Positions 18,395-26,811 of a DNA stretch of 64,000 bases are shown one piece after another. The translations under genes and the position numbers were made by a program. Origin of the DNA: Thermodesulfobacteriota bacterium (GTDB taxonomy: Bacteria; Desulfobacterota_D; UBA1144; Nemesobacterales; UBA2774); the NCBI GenBank assembly GCA_040754335.1, contig JBFMCV010000003.1, positions 173,356-237,355 on the forward strand, read 5' to 3'. The notes beneath the pieces were generated by a model. That model did no database searches, was not told where the DNA came from, and worked only from the letters and a program-made list of their open reading frames with translations. Position 1 is the first letter of the stretch. The number at the start of each line of letters is the position of its first letter.

Positions 18395-18658
18395 TCAATA
18401 ATCCCCGTCTATGTTGATAGTCGGATCGTATTCTATATTGAACGCCCTTCTTATGGGGTCGACATTGAACACCCAGTAAGTGCCCTTGACGAATACGCTC
18501 GTCAGGGCGAGGGGCGGCCTTAACGCGAGACTCGTGAGCTTGAACGGGTGGAGTGCGTCGCCCGGATTGTATTTGTAATCCGTTATCTGCGGCGCCTGCG
18601 CCAGGGCGTTCGAAGCGATAAACAAGAGACCAAGAACCGATGCTGCGAAATATTTCAT
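18395..18658 (-). CDS. Small secreted protein of unknown function
   Basis: 87 aa with a clean signal peptide (MKYFAASVLGLLFIASNALA, cleaved before QAPQ). The mature part of about 67 aa has no recognised domain; it contains hydrophobic beta-type stretches (LALTSVFVKGTYWVF) and ends in acidic residues. GGGGAG lies six bases before the ATG at 18658, which decides this start over the ATG two codons upstream. A near-consensus promoter precedes it, suggesting strong expression. It faces argF tail to tail. Confidence 0.7.
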   Translation of the reverse strand: MKYFAASVLGLLFIASNALAQAPQITDYKYNPGDALHPFKLTSLALRPPLALTSVFVKGTYWVFNVDPIRRAFNIEYDPTINIDGDY

Positions 18659-18701
18659 GTCCATCTCCCCTTTAAAGTGAAGTGTTAACTTATACGGTCA
18701 A

Positions 18702-18730
18702 ATTATAAGTCCCATGACCTGAATAGTCAA
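18702..18730 (-). promoter_or_regulatory. Sigma-70 promoter of the small secreted protein
   Basis: On the minus strand TTGACT (18730-18725), a 17 bp spacer and a perfect TATAAT (18707-18702). The start codon lies about 45 bp downstream. This is one of the best sigma-70 matches in the window. Confidence 0.65.
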
Positions 18731-18848
18731 CGAAGGCAAATCCAGAGCACCAACCGGTTAAAATGCATACTTAAAGGAGAGAATTAGAATGAGCCTCCGA
18801 TATAGAAGCGGCGGTCTTTATTAAAAAGTGATTTTTGTTTTATCGTGC

Positions 18849-18857
18849 TGGTATAAT
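18849..18857 (+). promoter_or_regulatory. Extended -10 promoter of the ClpX-like gene
   Basis: TGGTATAAT at 18849-18857 is a perfect extended -10 element about 67 bp before the ATG at 18924. No good -35 is seen at the expected distance. Confidence 0.45.
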
Positions 18858-18923
18858 ATGGTGGATAACTTGAAAATGGATCGTAAAATTTATAGAATAG
18901 TAATTTCCGAGGCCGGATAACCG

Positions 18924-20042
18924 ATGAGAAGGGGAGAGAAGGTTTACTACGTCAAGGATTTCATACAGACCGTGCCTCTTCCCTCGCCCAAAAAGATATA
19001 CAGCGAGCTCGAAAAGCTCGGATACAGGGGACAGCCGCTCGCGAGGAAGGCCGTATCCCTCGCTTCTTACAGGCACGTCAAGAGGCTGAAGCTCCTCCAC
19101 AATAAGAACACCCCCAGGGCCAACCTGCCGCCGAGACCGAATTCCATTCTGATGGGCCCGACCGGGTGCGGGAAGACCTATCTCATAGAGCTCCTCTTCG
19201 GGGAGATATTCAAGCTCCCGTTCGTTATCATCGACATGACCAAATTCACGGAGTCGGGCTACGTAGGGGACGACGTCGTGAACATACTCGTCCAGCTCGT
19301 GTACGCCGCCAACGAAAGCATTGACATCGCGGAGTGCGGAGTGATCGTGCTCGACGAGTTCGACAAGATCGCAGGCGCATACAGCAGCGCCAGGTTCGCC
19401 GGGCAGGGCACGACGAAAGACGTCTCGGGATACGGAGTCCAGAGGGAGCTCCTCAAGATACTCGAAGGCACGGACGTTCAGATTCCGCTCGACTTCGGGT
19501 TCTCGAGCAGGGGGCCGAGGGCCCTCATCTCCACGCGGGATATAACGTTCTTCGCCGTTGGGGCTTTCTCCGGCATAAGGAACCTGTTCGAGAGGAAGGG
19601 AGTGGGGTTCATGCAGGCGCTCGAGGAAGGGAGAGGAGACGAGGAATCGATAGCCTATAACCTCACCGAAGAGGAAGCCGACGATATAACGAAATTCCAT
19701 ATGTTCGGGTTCCTCCCCGAGCTCATATCGAGGTTCAACAGGATAGTCCCCTTCGCCCCCCTACACAGGAGCACGCTCAAGGAGATCATCCAGATCAAGG
19801 TGCAGAACTATCAGAGGGAATTCGAGGAAGAGGGGTTCAAGCTGCACATAGAGCCCAATGTCGTGGATTTCATCATCGAGGAAGCCCTCAAGAGGCAGAC
19901 TGGCGCGAGGGGTCTCGACGTGATCATATCGAAATACCTGGAAGAGGTCGCCTTCGAGACTTTCGGCAAGGGCGACGAAGGGGAAGTCGTGCTTACACTC
20001 GATTCGGGCGGGGTTTCTCACATAGTCAAGAGACGCGCATGA
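18924..20042 (+). CDS. ClpX-like AAA+ unfoldase lacking the zinc domain
   Basis: 372 aa. The AAA+ core follows ClpX closely: SILMGPTGCGKTYL (Walker A), GYVGDDVVN (pore loop 1), VIVLDEFDKIAG (Walker B), TKDVSGYGVQRELLKILEGT, the arginine-finger region LPELISRFNRIVPF and the sensor-2 KRQTGARGLDVII. Differences from true ClpX: there is no N-terminal C4 zinc-binding domain, and the RKH loop that reads ssrA tags is replaced by a segment lacking RKH (after TDVQIPLDFGF). A VGF tripeptide (ERKGVGFMQ) stands where ClpX has its ClpP-docking IGF loop. It probably unfolds a different set of substrates. Its stop overlaps the rimO start (ATGA), so the two are translationally coupled. No clpP is in the window. 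Confidence 0.85.
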   Translation: MRRGEKVYYVKDFIQTVPLPSPKKIYSELEKLGYRGQPLARKAVSLASYRHVKRLKLLHNKNTPRANLPPRPNSILMGPTGCGKTYLIELLFGEIFKLPFVIIDMTKFTESGYVGDDVVNILVQLVYAANESIDIAECGVIVLDEFDKIAGAYSSARFAGQGTTKDVSGYGVQRELLKILEGTDVQIPLDFGFSSRGPRALISTRDITFFAVGAFSGIRNLFERKGVGFMQALEEGRGDEESIAYNLTEEEADDITKFHMFGFLPELISRFNRIVPFAPLHRSTLKEIIQIKVQNYQREFEEEGFKLHIEPNVVDFIIEEALKRQTGARGLDVIISKYLEEVAFETFGKGDEGEVVLTLDSGGVSHIVKRRA

Positions 20043-21346
20043 AGATATCGATCGTAAGCCTCGGCTGCTCGAAAAACCTTGTAGACAGCGAGATAATGAC
20101 TGGTGCGCTCAAAAGCGCGGGACACGAGCTCTCTACCGAAGAGAACGCCGAAGTGATAATCGTAAACACGTGCGGGTTCATAGGCGACGCGAAGAGGGAA
20201 TCAGTCGAGACGATACTCGAGTTATCGAAGAGGAAGGAAGAGGGGAGCTGCCGCAAGTTAATAGTAACCGGATGCCTCGTGGAGAGGTATTCAAAAGAGC
20301 TCAGCCGCGAGCTGCCTGAAGTGGACGCGTTCTGGGGAACGGGGAACCTGCTCAGGATCAACGAGGCACTAAACGAAATCCAGCCTGAAAAGATACACAG
20401 GAACCCTCCCGGGACTCTCTACGACCCCGACACTCCGAGGGTGCTCCTCACGCCGGCCCACTATGCGTACGTCAAAGTGTCCGAAGGCTGCTCTAGGACG
20501 TGCTCCTTCTGCATTATCCCCAAAATGAGGGGCACGATGAAAAGCAGACAGGTCGAATCTATTGCCGGAGAAGTCAGTCGGTTGGCCGGTCAAGGGGTCA
20601 GGGAGATAAACCTCATAGCGCAGGACATGACGAGCTATGGCAGAGACATAGGTACCAATCTCGAGGAGATGCTGATGGCGCTCGCGGGAATCGAAGGCGT
20701 GAAATGGATCAGGATCCATTACTGCTACCCGTGGGGGCTCACGGACTCCCTCATAGGCCTCATCGCGGACGAGGAAAAAATACTACCTTACATAGACATG
20801 CCGCTCCAGCACATAAGCGACCGTATACTGGGCCTCATGGACAGGAAGACCCCCGCCAAAAGGATAAGGGACATCATTCACAGGCTGAAGAGCCGCGTCG
20901 GCAATCTGACGCTCCGCACGACGTTCATAGTAGGGTTCCCCGGGGAAACGGAAGAAGAGTTCGAAGAGCTCCTTGAATTCGTCGCGGAGACGGGCTTCGA
21001 CAGGGCGGGCGCGTTCAAATACTCGCGGGAGGAAGGAACACCGGCGGGCGCAATGACAGGTCAGATACCGGAGGATGTAAAAGAAGAAAGGTACGAGAGA
21101 CTGATGCAGGTCCAGTCGGAAGTGTCGCTCAGAAGGAACGAATCGCACATCGGCACGATTCACGAGGGTTTTATCGAAGGGAGAGAGAACGGGAATTACA
21201 TTGCCAGGATCGCCTCGCAGGCCCCCGAGGTGGACGGATTGACCTACGTTAAACGAACCAAGCCGCTCGATACGGGCGACCTCGTCAGGATAAAAATCAC
21301 CGGCGCGGATATTTACGACCTTCACGGGGAAGTCGTTCCCGAATAA
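20039..21346 (+). CDS. rimO: Ribosomal protein S12 methylthiotransferase RimO
   Basis: 435 aa radical-SAM enzyme that methylthiolates an aspartate of ribosomal protein S12. The N-terminal MTTase domain (VSLGCSKNLVDSE, NTCGFIGDAKRES) binds one iron-sulfur cluster; the radical-SAM motif is CSRTCSFC; the signature YCYPWGLTDSLI separates RimO from MiaB; and a TRAM domain closes the protein. The start codon overlaps the stop of the ClpX-like gene by 4 bp. The downstream neighbour is convergent. Confidence 0.95.
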   Translation: MKISIVSLGCSKNLVDSEIMTGALKSAGHELSTEENAEVIIVNTCGFIGDAKRESVETILELSKRKEEGSCRKLIVTGCLVERYSKELSRELPEVDAFWGTGNLLRINEALNEIQPEKIHRNPPGTLYDPDTPRVLLTPAHYAYVKVSEGCSRTCSFCIIPKMRGTMKSRQVESIAGEVSRLAGQGVREINLIAQDMTSYGRDIGTNLEEMLMALAGIEGVKWIRIHYCYPWGLTDSLIGLIADEEKILPYIDMPLQHISDRILGLMDRKTPAKRIRDIIHRLKSRVGNLTLRTTFIVGFPGETEEEFEELLEFVAETGFDRAGAFKYSREEGTPAGAMTGQIPEDVKEERYERLMQVQSEVSLRRNESHIGTIHEGFIEGRENGNYIARIASQAPEVDGLTYVKRTKPLDTGDLVRIKITGADIYDLHGEVVPE

Positions 21347-21358
21347 AAACCCGTACAA

Positions 21359-22564
21359 TCACTGCCCGGATTCACTGCGGGAAAACATCTGCCTTATTCC
21401 ATAGGTAGTCGTCCTCTCGGCGGGAATCCTGCCTATCTCCCACGTGAGGCGCCTGAACTCCTCGGGCGGGAAGTACTGCCCATAGCTCGCGCCCGCCGAG
21501 CGGGAAATCTGCTCCTCCATGAGTGTGCCTCCGAAGTCGTTCGCCCCCGCCGTGAGCGAAAACTGCGCGAACTCGGGGCCCTGCTTAACCCAGGAGACCT
21601 GTATGTTGTTTATCCATCCCCTGAGCATGAGCCTCGAGACGCCGTACATCTTGAGCTGGTTGAGGTCTCCGGGGCCCTCCTGCACCTTGCCCTTGGAGTG
21701 CCTGTAGAGACGCGTGTTCCAGGGTATGAACCTGAGCGGCACGAACTCCGTAAACCCGCCCGTCTCTTTCTGTATGTCCCGCAGTATGCCTATGTGCTCG
21801 GCCCAGTGGTGGGGCTTGTCCACATGGCCGTACATTATGGTCGAGGTCGTCCTCATGCCGGCCCTGTGCGCCTTCTTCACTATCCTTATCCAGGCTTCTG
21901 TGGGCATCTTCCTCGGCGCGATTATCTTCCTCACCTCTTCGACGAGTATCTCGGCCGCTGTGCCGGGGAAAGTGTTGTGTCCGGCGTCTTTTAATTTGTC
22001 TATGAAATCCTCTTCGCTTATGCCGAGAGTCTCGGCGCCGTAATAGATCTCGAACGGGGAGAAGGCGTGCGTGTGCATCTCGGGCACGGCCCTCTTAACG
22101 GCCTTTATAAGCTCTATATAGAAATTCCCGTCGATGTCGGGATGCATGCCGCCCTGCATGCATACCTCAGTGGCCCCTATCTCCCACGCCTCCCTGACCT
22201 TGTCCGCGATCTCGTCCATGGACAGGAAGTAAGCCCTCTCGTCGCCCTCGGGCGCCATAAAATTGCAGAAGCCGCAGTACGTGTTGCAGATGTTCGTGAA
22301 GTTGATGTTCCTGTTGACGACGTAAGTCACGACGTCTCCGACGTCCTTTTTCCTTATCTCGTCCGCGGTTATAGCCAGGGCCGACAGCTCGTCAGGGTCG
22401 GTTATATTGAAGAGCTCTTCGGCTTCTCCGACGGAAATCTCGCCGCCCGAGAGAGATTTATTGAGTATCCTGCCGGTCGTGCCATTAACCTTGCGCAAAA
22501 TGCCGTCGAGCCCGAGGCTCCTGTTCTCTTCTATGCGTTTGACTGCGTCTTTAATATGCTCCAT
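21359..22564 (-). CDS. cofH: FO synthase subunit 2
   Basis: 401 aa radical-SAM enzyme. With CofG it builds FO (7,8-didemethyl-8-hydroxy-5-deazariboflavin), the chromophore of coenzyme F420. The cluster motif is CNTYCGFCNF; other CofH markers are VCMQGGMHPDIDG, THAFSPFEIYYGA, TTSTIMYGHVD and GANDFGGTLMEE. I start at the ATG at 22564, which has GGAGG six bases upstream; upstream codons lie inside cofG. It overlaps the cofG end by 14 bp. MqnC and MqnE are related enzymes, but the tandem with cofG and cofD favours CofH. Confidence 0.92.
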   Translation of the reverse strand: MEHIKDAVKRIEENRSLGLDGILRKVNGTTGRILNKSLSGGEISVGEAEELFNITDPDELSALAITADEIRKKDVGDVVTYVVNRNINFTNICNTYCGFCNFMAPEGDERAYFLSMDEIADKVREAWEIGATEVCMQGGMHPDIDGNFYIELIKAVKRAVPEMHTHAFSPFEIYYGAETLGISEEDFIDKLKDAGHNTFPGTAAEILVEEVRKIIAPRKMPTEAWIRIVKKAHRAGMRTTSTIMYGHVDKPHHWAEHIGILRDIQKETGGFTEFVPLRFIPWNTRLYRHSKGKVQEGPGDLNQLKMYGVSRLMLRGWINNIQVSWVKQGPEFAQFSLTAGANDFGGTLMEEQISRSAGASYGQYFPPEEFRRLTWEIGRIPAERTTTYGIRQMFSRSESGQ

Positions 22565-23831
22565 CGGATGCCTCCTCGGAAGGGACGTATCCCTGCTCGT
22601 CCACGGCACCCCTTACCAGCTTGAGCAGATCGTCGTCGATGTACTTATCGTCTATGAATTCAGGGTAAACAGGGAGTCTCTCCCTGAGAGTAAAGCCCAT
22701 TTCCTCTACGACGTTTTTCATCATGTCGAGCTTGGGCCAGGGGGCCTCCGGATTGACATAGTCTATCGTGATAGGGGACACGCCCCCGAGGTCGTTCACG
22801 CCGGCGTCGACGAAGAGAGGATAGGTGTCGGGATTGAGGTTGGGCGGTATCTGTATGTTCATTACCTCCCCGAATACGAGCCTCGCGATCGCCACTATCT
22901 TGAGCATGTCTATAAAATCGGGCGGCGGGTACTTCTCCATGATTATCCCCTGCTTGGGGCTGAAATTCTGGATTATCAATTCCTGGATATGTCCGAAGGC
23001 GTCGCTCAGCTCCTTTAATACGTAGAGGGAGTCAATCCTCTCCTCCCAGGTCTCTCCTATGCCGACGAGTATCCCCGAAGTCCAGGGTATGCCGAGCTCG
23101 CCTGCCAACTCCATCGTCTTCATCCTGTGCCTGGGCACTTTATCGGGGCACCCGTGATGCGCCTGGCCCTTCTTAAGGAGCCTCGGGCTGATGTTCTCGA
23201 GCATGAGGCCCATGCTGGGGTTAGATTCCCTGAATGCCAGGAGCTCGTCCCTAGTAGCCAGGCCCAGGTTCGTATGAGGGAATATGCGCTCCCTCAAACC
23301 CGCCTCGCCCATGGCGATAAGGTATTCGGCCGTGCTCTTATATCCGAGCCTGCCGAGCGCCTCCCGGTACACAGGGTACATGAGCTCGGGCTTGTCTCCC
23401 GTAACGAAGAGGAGCTCTGTGCAGCCGAGCTCCGCCCCTTTTCTAGCCATGTCTATGACCTCTTCAGGCGTGAGGAAAAGAGGGCCCTCGCCGGGCTCGT
23501 ATTTGAACGTGCAGTATCCGCAGCGGTTACGGCAGAGCTGAGTGAGTGGGACGAACACGTTTCTCGAAAACGTGAGCGTCTTACCTTTGCCCCTGTCTCT
23601 CAGTTTCGACGCGGTCGTGAGGAGGAAGGGTATTTCTTCCCTTCCCAGTTTAGAAAGCGAAACCGCGTCATCCCGGCTAAGGGACTCGCCGCCCTCGGCC
23701 CTGGCGAGTATTTCCCCGAGCTCGCCTGGAGCCGTTCCGGCCGCAATCGATAGGTTGCCCGTCATGCCCCGGGCATATTCCGCAGGGGCGGGCCCGGAAC
23801 AGCATATCGATTTGATATCAAGAGCAGTCAT
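22551..23831 (-). CDS. cofG: FO synthase subunit 1
   Basis: 426 aa radical-SAM protein, the partner of CofH in FO synthesis. The motif CRNRCGYCTFKYEPGEG is diagnostic for CofG, followed by ELLFVTGDKPE, PHTNLGLATRDELL, SMGLMLENISPRLL and GGVSPITIDYVNPEAPWP. An N-terminal stretch of about 60 residues before the radical-SAM barrel is longer than in many CofG proteins and similar to those with an added N-terminal helix bundle. cofH follows with a 14 bp overlap; cofD lies about 145 bp upstream on the same strand. Confidence 0.93.
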   Translation of the reverse strand: MTALDIKSICCSGPAPAEYARGMTGNLSIAAGTAPGELGEILARAEGGESLSRDDAVSLSKLGREEIPFLLTTASKLRDRGKGKTLTFSRNVFVPLTQLCRNRCGYCTFKYEPGEGPLFLTPEEVIDMARKGAELGCTELLFVTGDKPELMYPVYREALGRLGYKSTAEYLIAMGEAGLRERIFPHTNLGLATRDELLAFRESNPSMGLMLENISPRLLKKGQAHHGCPDKVPRHRMKTMELAGELGIPWTSGILVGIGETWEERIDSLYVLKELSDAFGHIQELIIQNFSPKQGIIMEKYPPPDFIDMLKIVAIARLVFGEVMNIQIPPNLNPDTYPLFVDAGVNDLGGVSPITIDYVNPEAPWPKLDMMKNVVEEMGFTLRERLPVYPEFIDDKYIDDDLLKLVRGAVDEQGYVPSEEASDGAY

Positions 23832-23976
23832 AATTCTCCCAGATATATAATTAAACCAGATATTTATTCAGATAAAAGTCCGATTACGACGATGTATGCT
23901 GCGGTTATCACCCCGGATTAACCTATTAATCATTAGCACAAACGGGCAAAACTTGTCAAGGAGGTCCGGGAGCCGG

Positions 23977-24903
23977 CTAAATCTCGGAGAGGACGGCCGA
24001 GGCGAGGAGGGCCGCCTTGTCAGGGTCGGACATCACCGTGTCGAGCACGACGGGCTTGATCCCCATCCCGCTTATCCGCTCGGCCTCCCGGGCGTCCTCC
24101 CTGTCGATAACCATGATGTCGAGAAAGTCCCGGTAGAGTCTAGCCACGCCGGCCGACGACACCTCGAGCCCTAGCCCCCTCATAAGCTTGTCCGCAGGCC
24201 CTTTGAGCGGCACCCCCCCTATAAGCGGGCTTATGGCGATAATCCTCGCGCCTGAGGCCCTGAGCGCTTCACCGATGCCCTTTACGTTTAGTATAGGGCC
24301 TATGCTTATGATGGGGTTGCTGGGGCAAAGAATAACGACCCTGGCGTCCCTTATCGACTCCTCAACGCCCGGGGCGGGCGCTGCTCTTTCGATATTTTTG
24401 AAAACCACCTCTATCACATCGGGCCTCATCTTCCGCTTCACGAAATATTCCTGAAAGTGCATCTCCCCGTCGTCGGTCACTATCCATGTCTCGACGTCCT
24501 CATCCGTCATCGGGAGGACTCGTATGCCTTCAGTTATGCCGAAAGCTTTTGCCAGCTCCGCCGTGACTTGCGAAGGCGTGAAACCCTTCTGCCTCAGCTG
24601 CGTCCTGTAAATGTGCGTGGCGAAGTCGACGTCCCCTATATTGAACCAGGTCTCGGATCCGAATCTCGAAAGCGCGGCCAGGCATTCGAACGTATCGCCC
24701 CTCACCCCCCACCCCTTCCCGGCATCTATCAGGCCGGAGAGCCTGTATATTATAGTATCGACGTCCGGAGAGACCCTGAGACCATGCAAAACTATGTCGT
24801 CGCCGGTATTTACGATCACAGACAGCGGTTCGCCGTTTATAACGCGGGCGAGACCCTCAAGGAATTTAGCGGCTCCGACACCTCCGCCAAGTGCTGTTAT
24901 CAT
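23977..24903 (-). CDS. cofD: 2-phospho-L-lactate transferase (or PEP-dependent FO transferase)
   Basis: 308 aa. CofD joins the lactyl- or enolpyruvyl-phosphate moiety to FO to give F420-0 or its dehydro form. The start MITALGGGVGAAKFLEGL, NTGDDIVLHGLRVSPDVDT, WFNIGDVDFATHIYRT and LCPSNPIISIGPIL are the conserved family blocks. With cofG and cofH downstream on the same strand, this forms an F420 cluster; cofC and cofE are not seen here. The minus-strand start faces the divergent PpiD-like gene across 275 bp. Confidence 0.95.
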   Translation of the reverse strand: MITALGGGVGAAKFLEGLARVINGEPLSVIVNTGDDIVLHGLRVSPDVDTIIYRLSGLIDAGKGWGVRGDTFECLAALSRFGSETWFNIGDVDFATHIYRTQLRQKGFTPSQVTAELAKAFGITEGIRVLPMTDEDVETWIVTDDGEMHFQEYFVKRKMRPDVIEVVFKNIERAAPAPGVEESIRDARVVILCPSNPIISIGPILNVKGIGEALRASGARIIAISPLIGGVPLKGPADKLMRGLGLEVSSAGVARLYRDFLDIMVIDREDAREAERISGMGIKPVVLDTVMSDPDKAALLASAVLSEI

Positions 24904-25178
24904 TGGGATTAACCTTCGAGAAATGAGAAAATGAAAAACCGCTTCCTTACATAATCTAAATCCAGGTTGAGAAGGGCTTAAGAATATTTGAGCGTGTCTT
25001 AACTGTCAAGTGAAGCGGCGGGCCCTGCCTACGGATAATAAGGGCGGGAATGAGAACCGTCATTCGACCGGCCTGTTTATGCCGCGCACACGCGGGTCCG
25101 GGCCCCGCCTTGTTGAAACTGAAGAGGAAGTGATATAGATTTTTATAAGAATTCAGCATAAAAGGGGAAAATAAATAA

Positions 25179-26783
25179 ATGAGTCTCAATTTCATCAGGA
25201 ACAGGCACAGCTGGTTTATCAGAGGAATTTTGATACTTATCGCCGTCGCGTTCATCATAGGCATCGGATACAACCTGAGCGATTTCGGGGCAATCACAGA
25301 CGTCCCGAACAGGACAGCCGCTAAGGTGAACGGGGAGGACGTAAGTATCGTCAATTTCTACCTGATGAGGGACAGCCTTAAAAGACAGTTCGGCGGCGAA
25401 GGCGAAATACCCGCGGAGTATCTCGACCAGATCAATATTATAGCCCTCAATCAGCTGATTAATCTCAAGCTCCTGGCTCAGAAGGCCAAGAGTCTAGGGT
25501 TCAGGGTAACGGATGAAGAGCTAGATAATGCAATCAAATCGGACCCGAGCTTCCAGATAGACGGGAAGTTCGTCGGAAGTGACAGGTATAAACAGTTCGT
25601 GGAGCAGGCGTTTCAGCAGGATATCGGGGAATTCGAGAATTGGTACAGGGAGAGGCTCCTGGCCGCGAAGTTCGCGGGATTCCTCGATGAGACCGCGCTC
25701 ATTACGGAAGAAAACCTGCTGGACGTATACGAGAGGCAGAACGAAAAGATCAACCTTTATTACATCACGTTCTCAGGACAGGATTCGGCAGGCTCCTATA
25801 CACCGGGCGAGGAAGAGATAAAGCTCTACTATCAGAGCCACAAAGGCGACTTGAAAACAGCCGAGACGAGACAGATCAGGTATTTCACGCTCAGTCCGGA
25901 AACGTTCGAAAAGAACGTCACCGTAACGGAAGACGAAATCTCCTCTTATTACAACGCCTACCCGGAAGAATTCAAGACAGTGGACGGAAAGCAGGTGCCT
26001 CTTGCCGAAGCCAAAAAAGATATAGAGTCCAGGCTCAAAGCGCAGAAGGCGGAAGGGCTTCGCCAGCAGTTCTTGTCGAGGCTCGATAATGCCGGGAGCG
26101 AAAGCGCGGGCATCGATGCGCTCGCGAAGGAGTACTCCGCAGAAACGATTAAGGAGAGCGGACCGTTTTCATTAAACGATAATCCGGGCGACATACCGCC
26201 TATGGTCACAAGGCAGGCATTCGGCACAGACAAGGGCAAAGTTGCCATGATTCCCGTAGGGACGAGTATATGGGTTATGGAAGTAGTTCAGATAACGCCT
26301 CCCAGGGAAAAAACTTTCGAAGAGGCGAAAGAGGAAGCGGCAGAATCCATTAAGCGGGAAAAATCCAAAGATGTCGCCAGAAAGAAAGCCGAAGAGTCGC
26401 TTAAGAAGCTGAAAGGCGTGAAGGATGAAAACCTCCCTGCTGAAGCCCAGAAGCTCGGTCTCGAGCTGAAGGAGACAGGATTCTTCTCACGCTCCGAGAG
26501 TGTGCCTCAGTTAAATTCTCGGTTGCTGAGCTCGGAAGCCTTCGAGCTCGACCCGGAGTCAGGCGTGCCGAACAGGATCTATGACGATGCGGACAAGTTC
26601 TACATCATATCGGTCAAGGAAGTAAAAAGCGCGAGCCCCGAGGATTTTAACGGAGCAAAAGACGCATTGATGGAACAGGAGCTCCAGAACCAGCGTTCCC
26701 AGGTCATACAGAGAATGATACAGGACCTGAGACGGCAGGCGGAGATAGTGCCTAACACAAAGATATTCCCGTCACAGGGATGA
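25179..26783 (+). CDS. PpiD/SurA-like membrane-anchored periplasmic chaperone
   Basis: 534 aa. One N-terminal membrane anchor (about residues 15-33) is followed by a SurA-N-like chaperone module (AAKVNGEDVSIVNFYLMRD, then INLKLLAQKAKSLGFRVTDEEL) and a long charged helical region. Proteins of this type assist folding of outer-membrane and secreted proteins at the inner membrane. I cannot find the parvulin signature (an R-H-I-L core) that PpiD carries; two degenerate rotamase-like repeats appear instead (SGPFSLNDN and TGFFSRSES). A possible promoter, TTGAAA (25113-25118) with a 17 bp spacer and TAGATT, lies upstream. The next gene starts 28 bp after its stop. Confidence 0.8.
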   Translation: MSLNFIRNRHSWFIRGILILIAVAFIIGIGYNLSDFGAITDVPNRTAAKVNGEDVSIVNFYLMRDSLKRQFGGEGEIPAEYLDQINIIALNQLINLKLLAQKAKSLGFRVTDEELDNAIKSDPSFQIDGKFVGSDRYKQFVEQAFQQDIGEFENWYRERLLAAKFAGFLDETALITEENLLDVYERQNEKINLYYITFSGQDSAGSYTPGEEEIKLYYQSHKGDLKTAETRQIRYFTLSPETFEKNVTVTEDEISSYYNAYPEEFKTVDGKQVPLAEAKKDIESRLKAQKAEGLRQQFLSRLDNAGSESAGIDALAKEYSAETIKESGPFSLNDNPGDIPPMVTRQAFGTDKGKVAMIPVGTSIWVMEVVQITPPREKTFEEAKEEAAESIKREKSKDVARKKAEESLKKLKGVKDENLPAEAQKLGLELKETGFFSRSESVPQLNSRLLSSEAFELDPESGVPNRIYDDADKFYIISVKEVKSASPEDFNGAKDALMEQELQNQRSQVIQRMIQDLRRQAEIVPNTKIFPSQG

Positions 26784-26811
26784 CGGCGGCGTTAAAGGGT
26801 CGGAGATAAAA

